A DNA stretch of 64,000 nucleotides. It comes from Edaphobacter flagellatus (GTDB lineage Bacteria; Acidobacteriota; Terriglobia; Terriglobales; Acidobacteriaceae). The stretch spans positions 3,515,501-3,579,500 of the forward strand of contig NZ_CP073697.1 in the NCBI RefSeq assembly GCF_025264665.1. The letters run 5' to 3'. The position numbers were made by a program, and so were the translations under genes. The notes under the pieces were generated by a model. That model did not search any database, was not told where the DNA came from, and was given only the letters and a program-made list of their open reading frames with translations. Shown piece by piece: positions 1 through 9,158 of the stretch (within the stretch, counting starts at the first letter, position 1; each line of letters opens with the position of its first letter).

Positions 1-989
1 GGCGACTTGGTTGAGTGATATGCGATGGTGTACTGCGTGCGAATGTCCTGCGCGACCTCGGCGGCGATAGGGTCGACTTCCTTCAGTGAGCGCGGGAAGT
101 AAGCTGCGCCGCCAGTCTGTTCGCTCAAGGTCTCCAGCACGCGGCGGGCATGACGTGCCTCGCGCTTGTCCGTATCCTGCCCGAAGAGCAAACCGATGCA
201 GTAGATCACGGGGCCATCGAGGTCCTGAATCCTGCGGATCGCCTGCTCCAGCGTGGCGGTTGAAGCGTTGTCCTCGCCGTCTGTCACAATCAGGAGTACT
301 TGTTTGGGATGCCTGGCGTTCTTGGATAGGTAATCGGCGGAAGCTACAAGCGTGTCATAGATCGCCGTGCCGCCGCTGGACTTTACGTAGCTCAATCCCT
401 GCCGCAGCTTTTCAACGTCGTTGGTGAAGTCCTGATCGATGTAAGGCTCCCAGGAGAAATCGACGAGGAATGCCTCGTCCTCCTTGTTGGAGAGCTTCAC
501 GAGATTCAAAGCCGTTTGCTCGACTGCGGCGCGCTTGTCGTACATCGAGCCGGAACTGTCGATCAGGATGCCGAGCGAGACCGGAAGATCCTCGTGCCGG
601 AACGAGGCGATGGTCTGTGGAACGCCGTCCTCGTAGACGTGAAAGTCGTCTTTATTCAGTGTCAGGATGGACTTGCCGTTCTGGTCGAGTACCGTTGCAT
701 TCAGCCGTACCTCGTAGGCGTCTGTGCGCAGCGTGTACTTGCCATGATCGCGCTCGATCACACCGGGGCCTGCTGGAGCCTGCTGGTCCTTATCCCCGCG
801 AGGAGCAGGAGTATCGGGATCGGGTGAGGCTATCGGGTCGCGATCTATCGTCAGCGAAGGCTGCGTCGCCGGGACAGACTGCGGCTGCTGTTGCAGTGTC
901 TGCGGATCGATTGTGCCTGCGTCCAAACGCAGCGCCAGCAATAAGATTGCCGCGGCTGCCAGCGACAGAACTCTACTCCGAAGGTGCAT
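1..989 (-). CDS. VWA-domain secreted protein (acidobacterial VWFA-related), 3' end cut by window
   Basis: Reading the minus strand from an ATG at 989 gives at least 329 residues with no stop before the window edge, so the C-terminus is missing. Residues 1-25 form a signal peptide (MHLRSR then a run of Ala/Leu). A Pro-rich linker follows, then a beta-rich segment (about 88-135, with DFHVYEDG) and a von Willebrand A domain from about 136 whose MIDAS motif is DSSGS at 144-148, followed by the TDGED strand near 237. This arrangement is that of the VWFA-related proteins abundant in Acidobacteria, which are presumed extracytoplasmic metal-dependent adhesion or scaffolding proteins; their function is unproven. 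Its start lies 17 bases inside the end of the upstream VWA gene, so the two are surely co-transcribed and probably translationally coupled. Confidence 0.85.
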   Translation of the reverse strand, partial: MHLRSRVLSLAAAAILLLALRLDAGTIDPQTLQQQPQSVPATQPSLTIDRDPIASPDPDTPAPRGDKDQQAPAGPGVIERDHGKYTLRTDAYEVRLNATVLDQNGKSILTLNKDDFHVYEDGVPQTIASFRHEDLPVSLGILIDSSGSMYDKRAAVEQTALNLVKLSNKEDEAFLVDFSWEPYIDQDFTNDVEKLRQGLSYVKSSGGTAIYDTLVASADYLSKNARHPKQVLLIVTDGEDNASTATLEQAIRRIQDLDGPVIYCIGLLFGQDTDKREARHARRVLETLSEQTGGAAYFPRSLKEVDPIAAEVAQDIRTQYTIAYHSTKS

Positions 990-2061
990 AGTACCCCTGG
1001 CGATTGTGCACCGTCAGCGGAGGCAGTCCGGGCGGCGGCACAAGCCGTATCTTCAATTTACGCCAGTTGCCGTCCTTCTTCACTTCCGAGGGCCTGTAAC
1101 CCAATACGTACTCGTTGCGCAGTTCGGCACTGATGCGCGTGGCTATATCGCCCAGGTCGGCGATGTCGTTTACGCGGAACAGGCGTCCTCCGGTCATCTC
1201 GCAGATATCGGTCAGCAGTACAGGGCCCATCTGTTCTTCCTGTGTCGGCGCGTATTGATCGAAGATGCCGATGGAGTAGATCTGCACATCGCTCTCACGC
1301 ACGGCGCGGCGTAACTCGCCTTCGGTATACCGGCTGCGGTTGTCGCCGCCGTCAGAGATGATGAGCAGCGCCTTTCGCTCGTACTTGGCGTCGCGCAACT
1401 TGTTCATTGCCAGGTAGACAGCATCGATCAAGGCGGTGCGATTCTCCGGCTTCAGCATCACCATGCGGGCTTCGATATCGTCCACTTCGGAGGTGTAATC
1501 GACGATCACCGCAGGTTTGTCGTTAAAGCCGACAACGAAGAACTCATCGGCCGGATTCGAGGTCCGCAGAAACTCGCTGAGCGCCTTGCGTGCCCGCATG
1601 AACTTCGAGCTCATGCTTCCGCTGAGATCGAAGACAATGCCGATCGTCACAGGGGCGTCTTCGGTGGAGAAGCTCTTGATCACCTGGCCGATATTGTTGT
1701 CATAGACCTCGAAGTTCTCCTTTTCGAGCCCAGTGACCAGGCGGTTCATCGGGTCGGTGACGGTTGCCGGCACCAACACCAGATTGACGTCAACGCGGAT
1801 GCGCGAATCGCGCCGGTGCGCGGTTGCCTCTCTGGCAACGTTCGCTGCCCCTTCGATGACAGGCTTGGACTCTTCTGGAGTCTTCGGCGGTGGCGGGGGA
1901 GTCGAGGTATGCACCTCGCCCAGAGGATTCTCCTGTGCTGTCGCAGTGGCAGCTGCTCCACCCAGCACAAATGCAATCGCCACCCATACGACGGCCAGCC
2001 TGACGGACAGGGCTAATTGTGTTGCCCACCTGCACTTGCTTACGATCTTCGTCTTCTGCAT
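973..2061 (-). CDS. VWA-domain secreted protein (acidobacterial VWFA-related)
   Basis: 362 residues. A long basic-hydrophobic N-terminus (1-42, ending ATATAQ) reads as a signal peptide; a Pro-rich stretch (54-62) links it to the strand-rich segment RVDVNLVLVPATV and the VWA domain from about 138. The MIDAS motif DLSGS is at 145-149 and a second metal-site region, ISDGGDN, lies near residue 235. The C-terminus (NEYVLGYRPS followed by the RKLKIRLVPP segment) is typical of the acidobacterial VWFA-related family. It is the promoter-proximal member of a two-gene operon with the overlapping VWA gene downstream, suggesting the pair acts together, perhaps as interacting surface or periplasmic proteins. 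Start ATG at 2061; no alternative looks better. Confidence 0.88.
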   Translation of the reverse strand: MQKTKIVSKCRWATQLALSVRLAVVWVAIAFVLGGAAATATAQENPLGEVHTSTPPPPPKTPEESKPVIEGAANVAREATAHRRDSRIRVDVNLVLVPATVTDPMNRLVTGLEKENFEVYDNNIGQVIKSFSTEDAPVTIGIVFDLSGSMSSKFMRARKALSEFLRTSNPADEFFVVGFNDKPAVIVDYTSEVDDIEARMVMLKPENRTALIDAVYLAMNKLRDAKYERKALLIISDGGDNRSRYTEGELRRAVRESDVQIYSIGIFDQYAPTQEEQMGPVLLTDICEMTGGRLFRVNDIADLGDIATRISAELRNEYVLGYRPSEVKKDGNWRKLKIRLVPPPGLPPLTVHNRQGYYAPSE

Positions 2062-2414
2062 GGCCTGGTCATCTCCGCGACCTGAACTGCATTTGGCCGG
2101 TATCTGTGAATCCTTCGGATCACTTACCGGTAGAGCAGACGTGTTGCGAATTCCATCTCCGTCCGCAGACTATACACCCAAATCGGTGTGCCAGCCCCTT
2201 CAGCCGTAAGATAGACGGATTTTCCGTGGTCATTGTCATCTTTTTGCAAACATCTTTGTCAAAAAGAGAGGCCATTCGATCCATCGAAGCCGATGCAGCC
2301 TGCTCTATAAGACGCCTCTTCGGCTGGATTCGTGGCCTGTAACCGGTTGTACGTCTGCGAACCCTTACAATCGAGTGCATACCCCTTTTTCGTCTGGAGA
2401 CCTGAGAGAACAGC
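2062..2414. other. Divergent intergenic region between VWA operon and DUF1015 gene
   Basis: 353 bases with no supported gene. It must hold both divergent promoters. On the plus strand a TACAAT hexamer at 2366-2371 could be the -10 box for the DUF1015 gene, about 44 bases before its ATG, but no good -35 box stands in front of it. No convincing hairpin or operator was seen. Confidence 0.4.
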
Positions 2415-3770
2415 ATGGCCCGTATTTATCCCTTCCGCGCCCTTCGCTACGACCCTGCCCGCGTCCACATGGAAGACGTCGTTACCCAGCCCTACGACAA
2501 GATCACCCCGACCATGCAGGACCGGTACTACGCGGCCAGCCCTTACAACCTCGTGCGGGTCATCCTCGGTAAGCACCTGGCCGGCGATACCGAGGAGAAC
2601 AATGTCTACACGCGCGCCGCCGAGACGCTGAAAGACTGGCGCAAGGAACACATCCTCGTCGAGGAAGCCGAGCCTGCTCTCTACGGCTACTCGCAGACCT
2701 ACACCGTGCCGCATTCGGACGAAGTGCGTGAGCGCCGGGGCTTTATCGCGCTGGGTCACCTTTACGACTATGCCGACAAGGTCGTCTATCGTCACGAGCA
2801 GACGTTCCCCAAGCACAAAAGCGATCGCATGAGCCTGTTCAAAGCGACACGTGCCTACTGCGAGCAGATTTACATGCTCTACTCCGACCCGGCCTTTACC
2901 GCCGAGAAGCTCATCTTCGGCACCAAGGGACCGAATGGCTTTGACGACAATCCGGCCGATCTCGCTATCACTGACGAGTATGGTGTTGTTCACAAGGTCT
3001 GGAAGCTGACCGATCCGACGTTGATCAACCTGATCGTAACGGCCATGGCCGACAAGAAGCTCATCATCGCCGACGGTCATCATCGTTATGAGACTTCGGT
3101 GGCCTATGCGAAGGAACGTTCCGCTCAACTGAAGCTGCCTCTCAACCAGCCTGCCGACGAGGACGAGAAGTTACCCTCGAACCATCTTCCTTCGCCTCCG
3201 TTCGCTGAGGCGGCGATGATGATGACCTTCGTCAACATGGATGCGCCTGGCATTACGATTCTGCCGACGCATCGCGTCGTTCATGGCATCGAAAACTTCT
3301 CTTCGCCCGACTTCATCACGAAGGCCAGCTACTACTTCGATATCAAGGAGCTGGATTCGCCTGACACTTCGATCCTTGCCGGGATCGACAAAACAGCCTT
3401 TATCGCAGTCACCATCGACGGCAGCTATCTGCTTACGGCCAAGCAGGATGTGATTGATGCGGCGCTTCAGGACATCCCAGCACGTCAGCGCAATCTTGAG
3501 GTCGTCCAGCTCCATCGCATTGTGTTGGATAAGCTGCTCGGGCTCGATCAGGAGACGATCACCCGGCTGGGTAGCGTCAGCTATATCCGCGAGGCTGCGG
3601 AGGCGATTTCGATGGTTACGGAGGGTGACTCGAACATCGCCTTCCTCATCAAGCCTATTACGCTGGAGCAATTGAAGGAGGTTTCCTTCGCCGGTGACGT
3701 GATGCCGCAGAAGTCGACCGACTTTTATCCCAAGTTGCTGAGCGGTTTGGCGATCTACGCTCTCGACTAA
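2415..3770 (+). CDS. DUF1015 family protein
   Basis: 451 residues, the usual length of the DUF1015 (PF06245) family. The N-terminal signature RIYPFRALRYDP and PYDKI (residues 3-14 and 28-32) and the central ADGHHRYETS (around 220) are family hallmarks; the HHRYET segment resembles a ParB/Srx-like phosphotransfer motif, and the family has been linked in some bacteria to free-serine kinase activity (SbnI/SerK-like). The precise substrate here is not known. The protein is soluble with no signal peptide. It stands alone on the plus strand, 139 bases ahead of the amidase gene. Start ATG at 2415 gives the expected N-terminus. Confidence 0.9.
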   Translation: MARIYPFRALRYDPARVHMEDVVTQPYDKITPTMQDRYYAASPYNLVRVILGKHLAGDTEENNVYTRAAETLKDWRKEHILVEEAEPALYGYSQTYTVPHSDEVRERRGFIALGHLYDYADKVVYRHEQTFPKHKSDRMSLFKATRAYCEQIYMLYSDPAFTAEKLIFGTKGPNGFDDNPADLAITDEYGVVHKVWKLTDPTLINLIVTAMADKKLIIADGHHRYETSVAYAKERSAQLKLPLNQPADEDEKLPSNHLPSPPFAEAAMMMTFVNMDAPGITILPTHRVVHGIENFSSPDFITKASYYFDIKELDSPDTSILAGIDKTAFIAVTIDGSYLLTAKQDVIDAALQDIPARQRNLEVVQLHRIVLDKLLGLDQETITRLGSVSYIREAAEAISMVTEGDSNIAFLIKPITLEQLKEVSFAGDVMPQKSTDFYPKLLSGLAIYALD

Positions 3771-3780
3771 CCGTATCATC

Positions 3781-3824
3781 GCACCCGGCCATAACGCTTT
3801 GGAACGCTGCCTTATGCCGGGTGC
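3781..3824. other. Inverted repeat downstream of DUF1015 gene
   Basis: GCACCCGGC at 3781-3789 pairs with GCCGGGTGC at 3816-3824 across a 26-base loop. It lies 10 bases after the DUF1015 stop and may end transcription or protect the 3' end, but there is no T run. Confidence 0.35.
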
Positions 3825-3909
3825 GACCCATTTGAGATGCCATTTCGACAATAACCTCTCCAAAATTCCAGCGCCGTCGTTACAATCGAACTCGCACTCC
3901 CCAAGAGCC

Positions 3910-4794
3910 GTGACTGAAACTCACCTTGCCATCCTCAAAGCTGCAACCGTGCTGATTCTGAGCGCAACGGCAGGTATTTCTCAAACGCCAGCTCCCGCAG
4001 CAACACCGGTGCAACCCACGCAGCCTGCCCTCCCAAAACCGCTGCCGGGCTTCTATCGCAACCTTATTGTCGTCGATCCCGCTCACGGTGGTCCGGATGC
4101 TGGTGCGCGCTTAGCCGACAATGCAGTCGAGAAGAGCGTAACGCTTACCTTCGCGCAACGCCTTCGTCCTGCGCTTCAGGGTCAGGGTTTTACCGTTACC
4201 AGTACGCGCGATTCGGACCCGTCCGATCTGCTCTCCACCGATCAACGCGCCGGAGTGGCCAATCATGATCGTCCACTTGTCTGTCTGGTCCTTCATGCGA
4301 CGTCGACAGGCTCAGGTGTTCATATCGTCTCTTCTGCGCTTGAGCCCGCTGCGGAGTCATCACGCGCCTTGCGCTGGAATGAGGCGCAGAGCGCAACGAT
4401 TCCTCTCAGTCTCAAACTTGCGAATGAGGTTGGCCTGGCGCTGACGAATGCACACCTGAGCGTCAACCTGCTCCGCGCCTCGGTGCCTCCCATCGACAAT
4501 CTGATTTGTCCTGCAGTCCTGATCGAGATCGCCCCACTCGCTCCGCAGGGAGGAAGCCGCACGCCCGTGACGGACGCGGCCTATCAGCAGCGTGTCGCAG
4601 AGGCTATTGCGCTTGGCCTGGCCAGCTTCCGCACGCACAATGCACCTGCTCCGTCGTCGGTGCCCCCGGCAGCACCACCGCCTCTGCCTCGTGCTGTTCC
4701 GCCCGCACCTGCGGCAAAGCCAGCGACGAATCCTGCGGCTGCCAAGCCCTCAGTCCAACCGGCGAAACCTGCTGCTTCGGGAGCGTCGCGATGA
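3910..4794 (+). CDS. N-acetylmuramoyl-L-alanine amidase (Amidase_3 family)
   Basis: 294 residues from GTG 3910, chosen because it places a signal peptide (about 1-25, ending AGISQ) at the N-terminus; TTG 3799 and ATG 3814 would only add an unlikely leader. The catalytic domain spans about 50-230. Zinc ligands are visible: H59 in DPAHGG, E74 in NAVEKS and H129 in VLHAT (usually IHAN); E206 in LIEIAP matches the catalytic glutamate. The family cleaves the amide between MurNAc and the stem peptide in the periplasm during division and wall turnover. The C-terminal 60 residues are a Pro/Ala-rich tail. It overlaps the GerMN gene by ATGA, and murI follows, forming a wall-metabolism operon. The LHAT variation may affect metal binding slightly. 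Confidence 0.85.
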   Translation: MTETHLAILKAATVLILSATAGISQTPAPAATPVQPTQPALPKPLPGFYRNLIVVDPAHGGPDAGARLADNAVEKSVTLTFAQRLRPALQGQGFTVTSTRDSDPSDLLSTDQRAGVANHDRPLVCLVLHATSTGSGVHIVSSALEPAAESSRALRWNEAQSATIPLSLKLANEVGLALTNAHLSVNLLRASVPPIDNLICPAVLIEIAPLAPQGGSRTPVTDAAYQQRVAEAIALGLASFRTHNAPAPSSVPPAAPPPLPRAVPPAPAAKPATNPAAAKPSVQPAKPAASGASR

Positions 4795-5417
4795 TCCCGC
4801 GTTACCAACGTATTCTGTTCTGGAGCCTCGCGAGCGCGTGCCTGTTGATGTTTGCTTTTCTCCTGCGAGGGTGCCAGCAGGCCCACAAGCGACTGACTGC
4901 GCTGAACAACGAGACGCCGATCGCCGCCCCAACTTCAACTTCAACCGAAGACGTCACGCTCTATATAGCGAACGACGATGATGCGACCATTGTGGCCACA
5001 AGCGCAAAGACTGCATTGCCGCAGGAGCCGTCGCAACGCGCTCGCGTTCTGCTGGAATATCTGCTGGCGCAGTATGCGATGCCGAAGTCTCCTCATCCCA
5101 TCCCGAGCGGTTCTTCGATCGACGATGTCTTTTTGTTTGCGGCCCCCGCATCAAAAGGGAAGGGACAGGTTGCAGTCATTAACCTGCACGGCTCGTTCGT
5201 GGCCAACCATCCCTCTGGCGTGCTGGTCGAGGAGCTAACCATCGAGTCCATCATTGGCACGCTTCATGCGGCCCTCCCTCAGGTCGCAGAGGTTCGCTTC
5301 CTGGTGGACGGCCAGCAGGTGGATACGCTTGCCGGCCATGCTGATCTGGAGCGCTCTTATCCAGCCGTCGATACAACGATGCGTCCTACGGCGCCAAGCG
5401 AGGCTGCAACTGAATGA
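4791..5417 (+). CDS. GerMN-domain membrane-anchored protein
   Basis: 208 residues. An N-terminal membrane segment (about 8-25, LFWSLASACLLMFAFLL followed by RGC) could be an uncleaved anchor or a lipoprotein signal with the Cys near 27. Residues about 55-190 form a GerMN domain, recognised by the RARVLLEYLL helix, the VAVINLHGSF strand, the EELTIESIIGTL helix and the closing FLVDGQ...TLAGH. In spore formers GerMN proteins are germination factors; in non-sporing bacteria, as here, they are envelope proteins of unclear role found next to amidases. The gene starts at the ATGA that ends the amidase gene and ends in the ATGA that starts murI, so all three are tightly coupled. Confidence 0.85.
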   Translation: MIPRYQRILFWSLASACLLMFAFLLRGCQQAHKRLTALNNETPIAAPTSTSTEDVTLYIANDDDATIVATSAKTALPQEPSQRARVLLEYLLAQYAMPKSPHPIPSGSSIDDVFLFAAPASKGKGQVAVINLHGSFVANHPSGVLVEELTIESIIGTLHAALPQVAEVRFLVDGQQVDTLAGHADLERSYPAVDTTMRPTAPSEAATE

Positions 5418-6244
5418 ACCGCAACATTCCAACCATAGGCGTCTTTGACTCTGGCTTCGGTGGCTTGACTGTCCTTCGCTCGCTGCTTTCGCTGGTGCCG
5501 TCGGCCAACTATGTTTATGTGGGCGATACGGCGCGCCTTCCGTACGGCTCCAAGTCGCGCGAGACCATTGCGCGATACGCGCTTTCGAGCGCGCACTTTC
5601 TCGCAGAGAAGGGAGCAGACCTGCTGGTGATTGCCTGCAATACCGCTTCGGCTCTCGCGCTCGACGATATCAAAGCCGATATGCCGATCCCCGTCGTTGG
5701 TGTCATCGAGCCAGGCGCTGAAGCAGCGCTCCATACCTCGCAGGGATCAAAGCCCCATGTCCTTGTTCTTGCAACTGCGGCTACCACGCAGTCGGGGGCT
5801 TACACGCGTGCCCTCCACGCACTGGGGCTGAGGGCGACGGAGAAGGCATGCCCGCTTCTTGTCCCGTTGGTTGAAGAGGGCTGGTTAGCAGAGCCTGCAC
5901 AGGCTGCAGTCACACTCGAGGTCTTGCATATCTACCTTCTCGAAGCGCTCGCACAGGCTCCGGACGCTTCGATCCTGCTGCTGGGCTGCACGCACTATCC
6001 GCTTTTGAAGCCGCTGATTGAGGCGACACTCCGCAATCTTCACCATCCCATGCGCATCATCGACTCAGCCGAGGCTACTGCCGGGGCCGTAGCCGCATTG
6101 CTGCCAAGAGCGACTGCAGCTCCAGACGTGTCGCCAGAATGCCAGTTCTATGCCACCGATTCGGTGGATAAGTTTCAGCGACTTGGCTCGGTCTTTCTGG
6201 GACGCCCACTCCATCAGGTTCATCTGCTCGATCTCGGGGGCTAG
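5414..6244 (+). CDS. murI: Glutamate racemase
   Basis: 276 residues, normal for MurI. It interconverts L- and D-glutamate, supplying D-Glu for the peptidoglycan stem peptide. The N-terminal IGVFDSGFGGLTV (8-20), the catalytic Cys75 in ACNTAS and Cys192 in LGCTHYPLL are the diagnostic sites, and VGDTARLPYG (36-45) is also family-typical. It is cytoplasmic and cofactor independent. It is the last of a three-gene chain with the amidase and GerMN protein, joined by four-base overlaps, a sensible grouping of wall precursor supply and wall remodelling. Confidence 0.96.
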   Translation: MNRNIPTIGVFDSGFGGLTVLRSLLSLVPSANYVYVGDTARLPYGSKSRETIARYALSSAHFLAEKGADLLVIACNTASALALDDIKADMPIPVVGVIEPGAEAALHTSQGSKPHVLVLATAATTQSGAYTRALHALGLRATEKACPLLVPLVEEGWLAEPAQAAVTLEVLHIYLLEALAQAPDASILLLGCTHYPLLKPLIEATLRNLHHPMRIIDSAEATAGAVAALLPRATAAPDVSPECQFYATDSVDKFQRLGSVFLGRPLHQVHLLDLGG

Positions 6245-6297
6245 CCGTTTAGGATCGCTGGCTGACAACAGCAACCTGCAGCTTGTACTCTGTCCCC

Positions 6298-6678
6298 ATG
6301 CCTTTCCTGCTCAAGACAGAACCGAACAAGTACTCTTACGACGATTTGCTGCGCGATGGCGAGACCGTGTGGGACGGGATCTCGAACCCGCAGGCATTGA
6401 TGAGCCTTCGCAACATGAAGAAGGGCGAGAAGCTCGTCATCTATCACTCGAACATCGGCAAGGCTGCTATCGGTACGGCGAAGGTTGTCTCCGTCGATCC
6501 CACTGATCCGAAGAACCCCATTGTGCGGATTGCGCCGGTCAAGAAATTGAAACGCGAAAAGCCTCTGGCTGAGATCCGCGATGCCGCGGTCTTCAAGGGC
6601 TCCATCATGTTTCGCCAGTTCCGGCTCTCGGTTGTGCCGCTCACAGAGGAGCAGTACGACTGGCTGATTGCGCCCTAG
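6298..6678 (+). CDS. EVE domain-containing protein
   Basis: 126 residues from ATG 6298 (an in-frame TTG at 6283 would add five residues). MPFLLKTEPNKYSYDDL, the WDGISNPQA segment, and GEKLVIYHSN with IGTAKV are the standard EVE (PF01878) signature, a PUA-like fold that binds modified bases in DNA or RNA. It is slightly shorter than the usual 135-155 residues. EVE proteins are common in restriction contexts, but a housekeeping standalone version like this is widespread and no defence gene adjoins it. It sits 53 bases after murI and converges with the DUF2203 gene. Confidence 0.88.
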   Translation: MPFLLKTEPNKYSYDDLLRDGETVWDGISNPQALMSLRNMKKGEKLVIYHSNIGKAAIGTAKVVSVDPTDPKNPIVRIAPVKKLKREKPLAEIRDAAVFKGSIMFRQFRLSVVPLTEEQYDWLIAP

Positions 6679-6681
6679 CGA

Positions 6682-7119
6682 TTAGTTCGGGCGATCACGT
6701 TGCGGTTTGCTGAAGCGTGCGTCAATCGGCTTGCGTCCAGCAAAGCCCTCTTCGATGCTGTGCCAGAAGGCGATCTCTTTCTCGCCTTGTTTCCAGCAGA
6801 GCAACACCGTTTTACCATCGATGATGCAGGGGAAATCCAGAAGACCCTGTTCGAGGTCCTTGACCTGAACGCCGATAGCTTCGATCTCGGCCAGTGCATC
6901 TTTCGTATCCTGGAGTGCCTTATCTCGCTCGGCCCGACGGCGAGCAACTCTGGCAACATCCAGGTGCATGCCGCCTGCGAGCGCGATCTGCTGACGCACC
7001 TGCTCGAGCTCGACTTCGATCTCGGCACAGATGCGCCCCTGCTTCTGCGCTCGCAGCAGCAAACTTTCCAGCACCGGTAACAGAGACTGGGCCTCGTCGA
7101 GAGTGAAGGTCCTGCTCAC
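6682..7119 (-). CDS. DUF2203 family protein
   Basis: 145 residues from GTG 7119, chosen because AAGGAG lies eight bases upstream; a TTG at 7149 would overlap nadA. RTFTLDEAQSLLPVLESLL opens the protein, followed by a long helical region and a C-terminal KTVLLCWKQGEKEIAFWHS...GFAGRKPI, the hallmark of DUF2203. The helical part suggests a coiled coil. The function of the family is unknown. It follows nadA by 13 bases on the same strand and is probably co-transcribed with it. Confidence 0.85.
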   Translation of the reverse strand: MSRTFTLDEAQSLLPVLESLLLRAQKQGRICAEIEVELEQVRQQIALAGGMHLDVARVARRRAERDKALQDTKDALAEIEAIGVQVKDLEQGLLDFPCIIDGKTVLLCWKQGEKEIAFWHSIEEGFAGRKPIDARFSKPQRDRPN

Positions 7120-7132
7120 GCCCCTGTCTCCT

Positions 7133-8275
7133 TCAAGCTTTGACCTCAAGCATGCGGTCGAGAGCGACCTTGGCCCAGTGCTTTACGTCATCGTCTACCT
7201 TTATGCGATTGACGACGTTGCCCTGTACCAGATTCTCCAGCGACCAGGCTAGATGCTGCGGTGAGATACGGTACATCGTCGTGCACAGGCAACCGGAGTC
7301 ATCGAGTGTGATGATTTTCTTACCCAGCGGAGCGAATCGCTTCGCCATGCGATTGACGAGGTGGATCTCCGTGCCGACGGCAAAGCTCGCGCCTTCGGGA
7401 GCCTTCTCAATCACATCGATGATGCGTTCCGTTGATCCGATAGCGTCGGCTTTCTGGCAAACCTCCCAGCGGCATTCGGGATGCACGATGACCTGCATGT
7501 CGGGGTAAGTCGCACGAATACGATCGACATGCTCCGGCAGAAAGCGTTGATGCACCGAGCAGTGTCCCTTCCACAGGATGACCTTCGCGGCTTTGAGCCG
7601 ATCAGGCATTACGCCGCCGTTGATCTGGTAGGGGTCCCATACGACCATCTCGCTCAGGGGAATGCCCATCGCGAAGGCCGTGTTGCGGCCAAGGTGCTGG
7701 TCAGGCAGGAAGAGGATCTTCGACTTCCGCGCAAAGGCCCACTCAAACGCGCCACGTGCGTTCGACGAGGTGCAGACCAGGCCGCCGCGCTCGCCACAGA
7801 AAGCCTTGATGGCTGCAGCAGAGTTCATGTAAGTCAGCGGCAGGATATCTTCGGTGAGCCCGGCACGCTCCAGCGAGTCCCAGCAGTCCTCGACCTGGCC
7901 GATCTCGGCCATGTCAGCCATCGAACAACCGGCGTTGAGATCGGGCAGGATCACCTGCTGGAATGGCTTCGCCAGCACGTCGGCTGTTTCCGCCATGAAG
8001 TGCACACCGCAGAAGATCATGTACTTCGCATCTGTCTGCGAGGCGACTTTCGACAATTTGTAGCTGTCGCCGGTGTAGTCGGCAAACCGGATCACCTCGT
8101 CGCGCTGGTAGTGGTGCCCCAGCAGGACGACGTCGGTTCCCAGTGTGGCGCGCGCTGCCGCAATGCGGGCGTCCATCGTGTGGTCCGGCTGCGAGAGATA
8201 GTGATCGAGGGAACAGGACTCTGTAGCTGCCAATGCCGCGGGCTGTGCCGCGACCTCTTCCAGTAAAACGCTCAA
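7133..8275 (-). CDS. nadA: Quinolinate synthase
   Basis: 380 residues. NadA condenses iminoaspartate with dihydroxyacetone phosphate to quinolinate in NAD synthesis, using an oxygen-sensitive [4Fe-4S] cluster. Likely cluster cysteines are C89 (FCGVHFMAET), C168 (LVCTSSNA) and C331 (GCLCTTM). The LLGHHYQRDEV strand and the HPECRWEVC segment are conserved. The start is TTG 8275; no ATG is available upstream of the conserved region, so a slightly shorter product is possible. nadB and nadC are not in the window. The gene is first in a two-gene operon with the DUF2203 gene and diverges from the tat genes. Confidence 0.95.
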   Translation of the reverse strand: MSVLLEEVAAQPAALAATESCSLDHYLSQPDHTMDARIAAARATLGTDVVLLGHHYQRDEVIRFADYTGDSYKLSKVASQTDAKYMIFCGVHFMAETADVLAKPFQQVILPDLNAGCSMADMAEIGQVEDCWDSLERAGLTEDILPLTYMNSAAAIKAFCGERGGLVCTSSNARGAFEWAFARKSKILFLPDQHLGRNTAFAMGIPLSEMVVWDPYQINGGVMPDRLKAAKVILWKGHCSVHQRFLPEHVDRIRATYPDMQVIVHPECRWEVCQKADAIGSTERIIDVIEKAPEGASFAVGTEIHLVNRMAKRFAPLGKKIITLDDSGCLCTTMYRISPQHLAWSLENLVQGNVVNRIKVDDDVKHWAKVALDRMLEVKA

Positions 8276-8618
8276 GTTACTCCGCCTTCAGTCTCACCGA
8301 AGCGTCGGGGGCCGATCGACTGGCTCCGTCATTTGCCTCTGAGACGGGGATGTTGAAAGCATGCACTGCATGGTTGCAGTGGACTCGCTGTACCGGCTTT
8401 GCAGCCATTACCCAGCCCACGGGGATGTTGCAACCTGTTTCTTACCGCTTACTGCACCTGCCAGCGGCCGTCGCCGCTTTACATCATTGGACGCATAGGC
8501 AAGGGAAAAGAAGCATCTTTTCCCGCTACGCCGTACACCATTCATCTTACAACAGTGTAAAGGCGGGGGGGTGGACGTTGTTTGCACCTCGCCCGAGGCC
8601 GTATCATGGAATCCAAGT
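8276..8618. other. Divergent intergenic region nadA / tat
   Basis: 343 bases without a supported gene. It contains an eight-base-pair inverted repeat, GGGAAAAG at 8503-8510 and CTTTTCCC at 8517-8524, with a six-base loop and no following T run. Promoters for both sides must lie here but no box stands out. Confidence 0.4.
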
Positions 8619-9158
8619 ATGCCGAGCCTCGGCGATAGCGCCTTTCTATTTATCCTCGCCCTCATCCTCTTCGGTCCGAAGAAGTTGCCCGAACTTGCGC
8701 GCCAGTTGGGCAAATTGATGGGTGAGTTCCGCCGTGCTTCCAACGAGTTCCGTATGCAGATGGAAGAAGAACTGCGCGTCTCCGAGCAACAGGAGCAGCA
8801 AAAGAAGATCGCCGCGATGGAAGCCGCCGCGCCTGCTGCGCCGGCGCTGGAGTCCAACTCCGAAAATACTATCGCTGCTCCGGCCGAGAACGTTTCAACG
8901 GAGACACCGGCAGAAGGTACTTCTCAAGAACCTCTCCCCATAGCCACTTCGGGCGAACTGAATCTGATGCCGCCGTCCACCGGGCTTCCTGTAGCCAGCT
9001 CGACATCGGTGTCGCATGCCTTTGACTCGGTTCCTCATGTTGAGGACCCTGAGCTATCCCAGAACCACATCGTGACCGACCGCTCTGAAGGCCACACGCC
9101 GGATGCTCCCGATCACACCGCAGACCACACTGTAAGCGAGGCCCAAGTTCATGGCTGA
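8619..9158 (+). CDS. tatA: Twin-arginine translocase TatA/TatB family protein
   Basis: 179 residues from ATG 8619; GTG 8571 would add an unsuitable polar leader. Residues 5-20 are the single membrane helix, followed by the hinge FGPKKLPELARQLGK (FGP then an amphipathic helix to about residue 60), the structure shared by TatA and TatB. A long polar tail (about 65-179) rich in Ala, Pro, Glu, His and Asp follows. The protein forms the pore or receptor part of the Tat pathway for folded proteins. TatA and TatB cannot be separated confidently from sequence alone. It overlaps tatC by eight bases. Confidence 0.88.
   Translation: MPSLGDSAFLFILALILFGPKKLPELARQLGKLMGEFRRASNEFRMQMEEELRVSEQQEQQKKIAAMEAAAPAAPALESNSENTIAAPAENVSTETPAEGTSQEPLPIATSGELNLMPPSTGLPVASSTSVSHAFDSVPHVEDPELSQNHIVTDRSEGHTPDAPDHTADHTVSEAQVHG

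Noticed and set aside
3799..3909. Longer amidase start at TTG 3799 or ATG 3814
   Set aside because: The extra residues hide the signal peptide, while GTG 3910 places it correctly.
6298..6678. EVE protein as part of a modification-dependent restriction system
   Set aside because: No nuclease, McrBC or methylase gene adjoins it, and standalone EVE proteins are common housekeeping genes.
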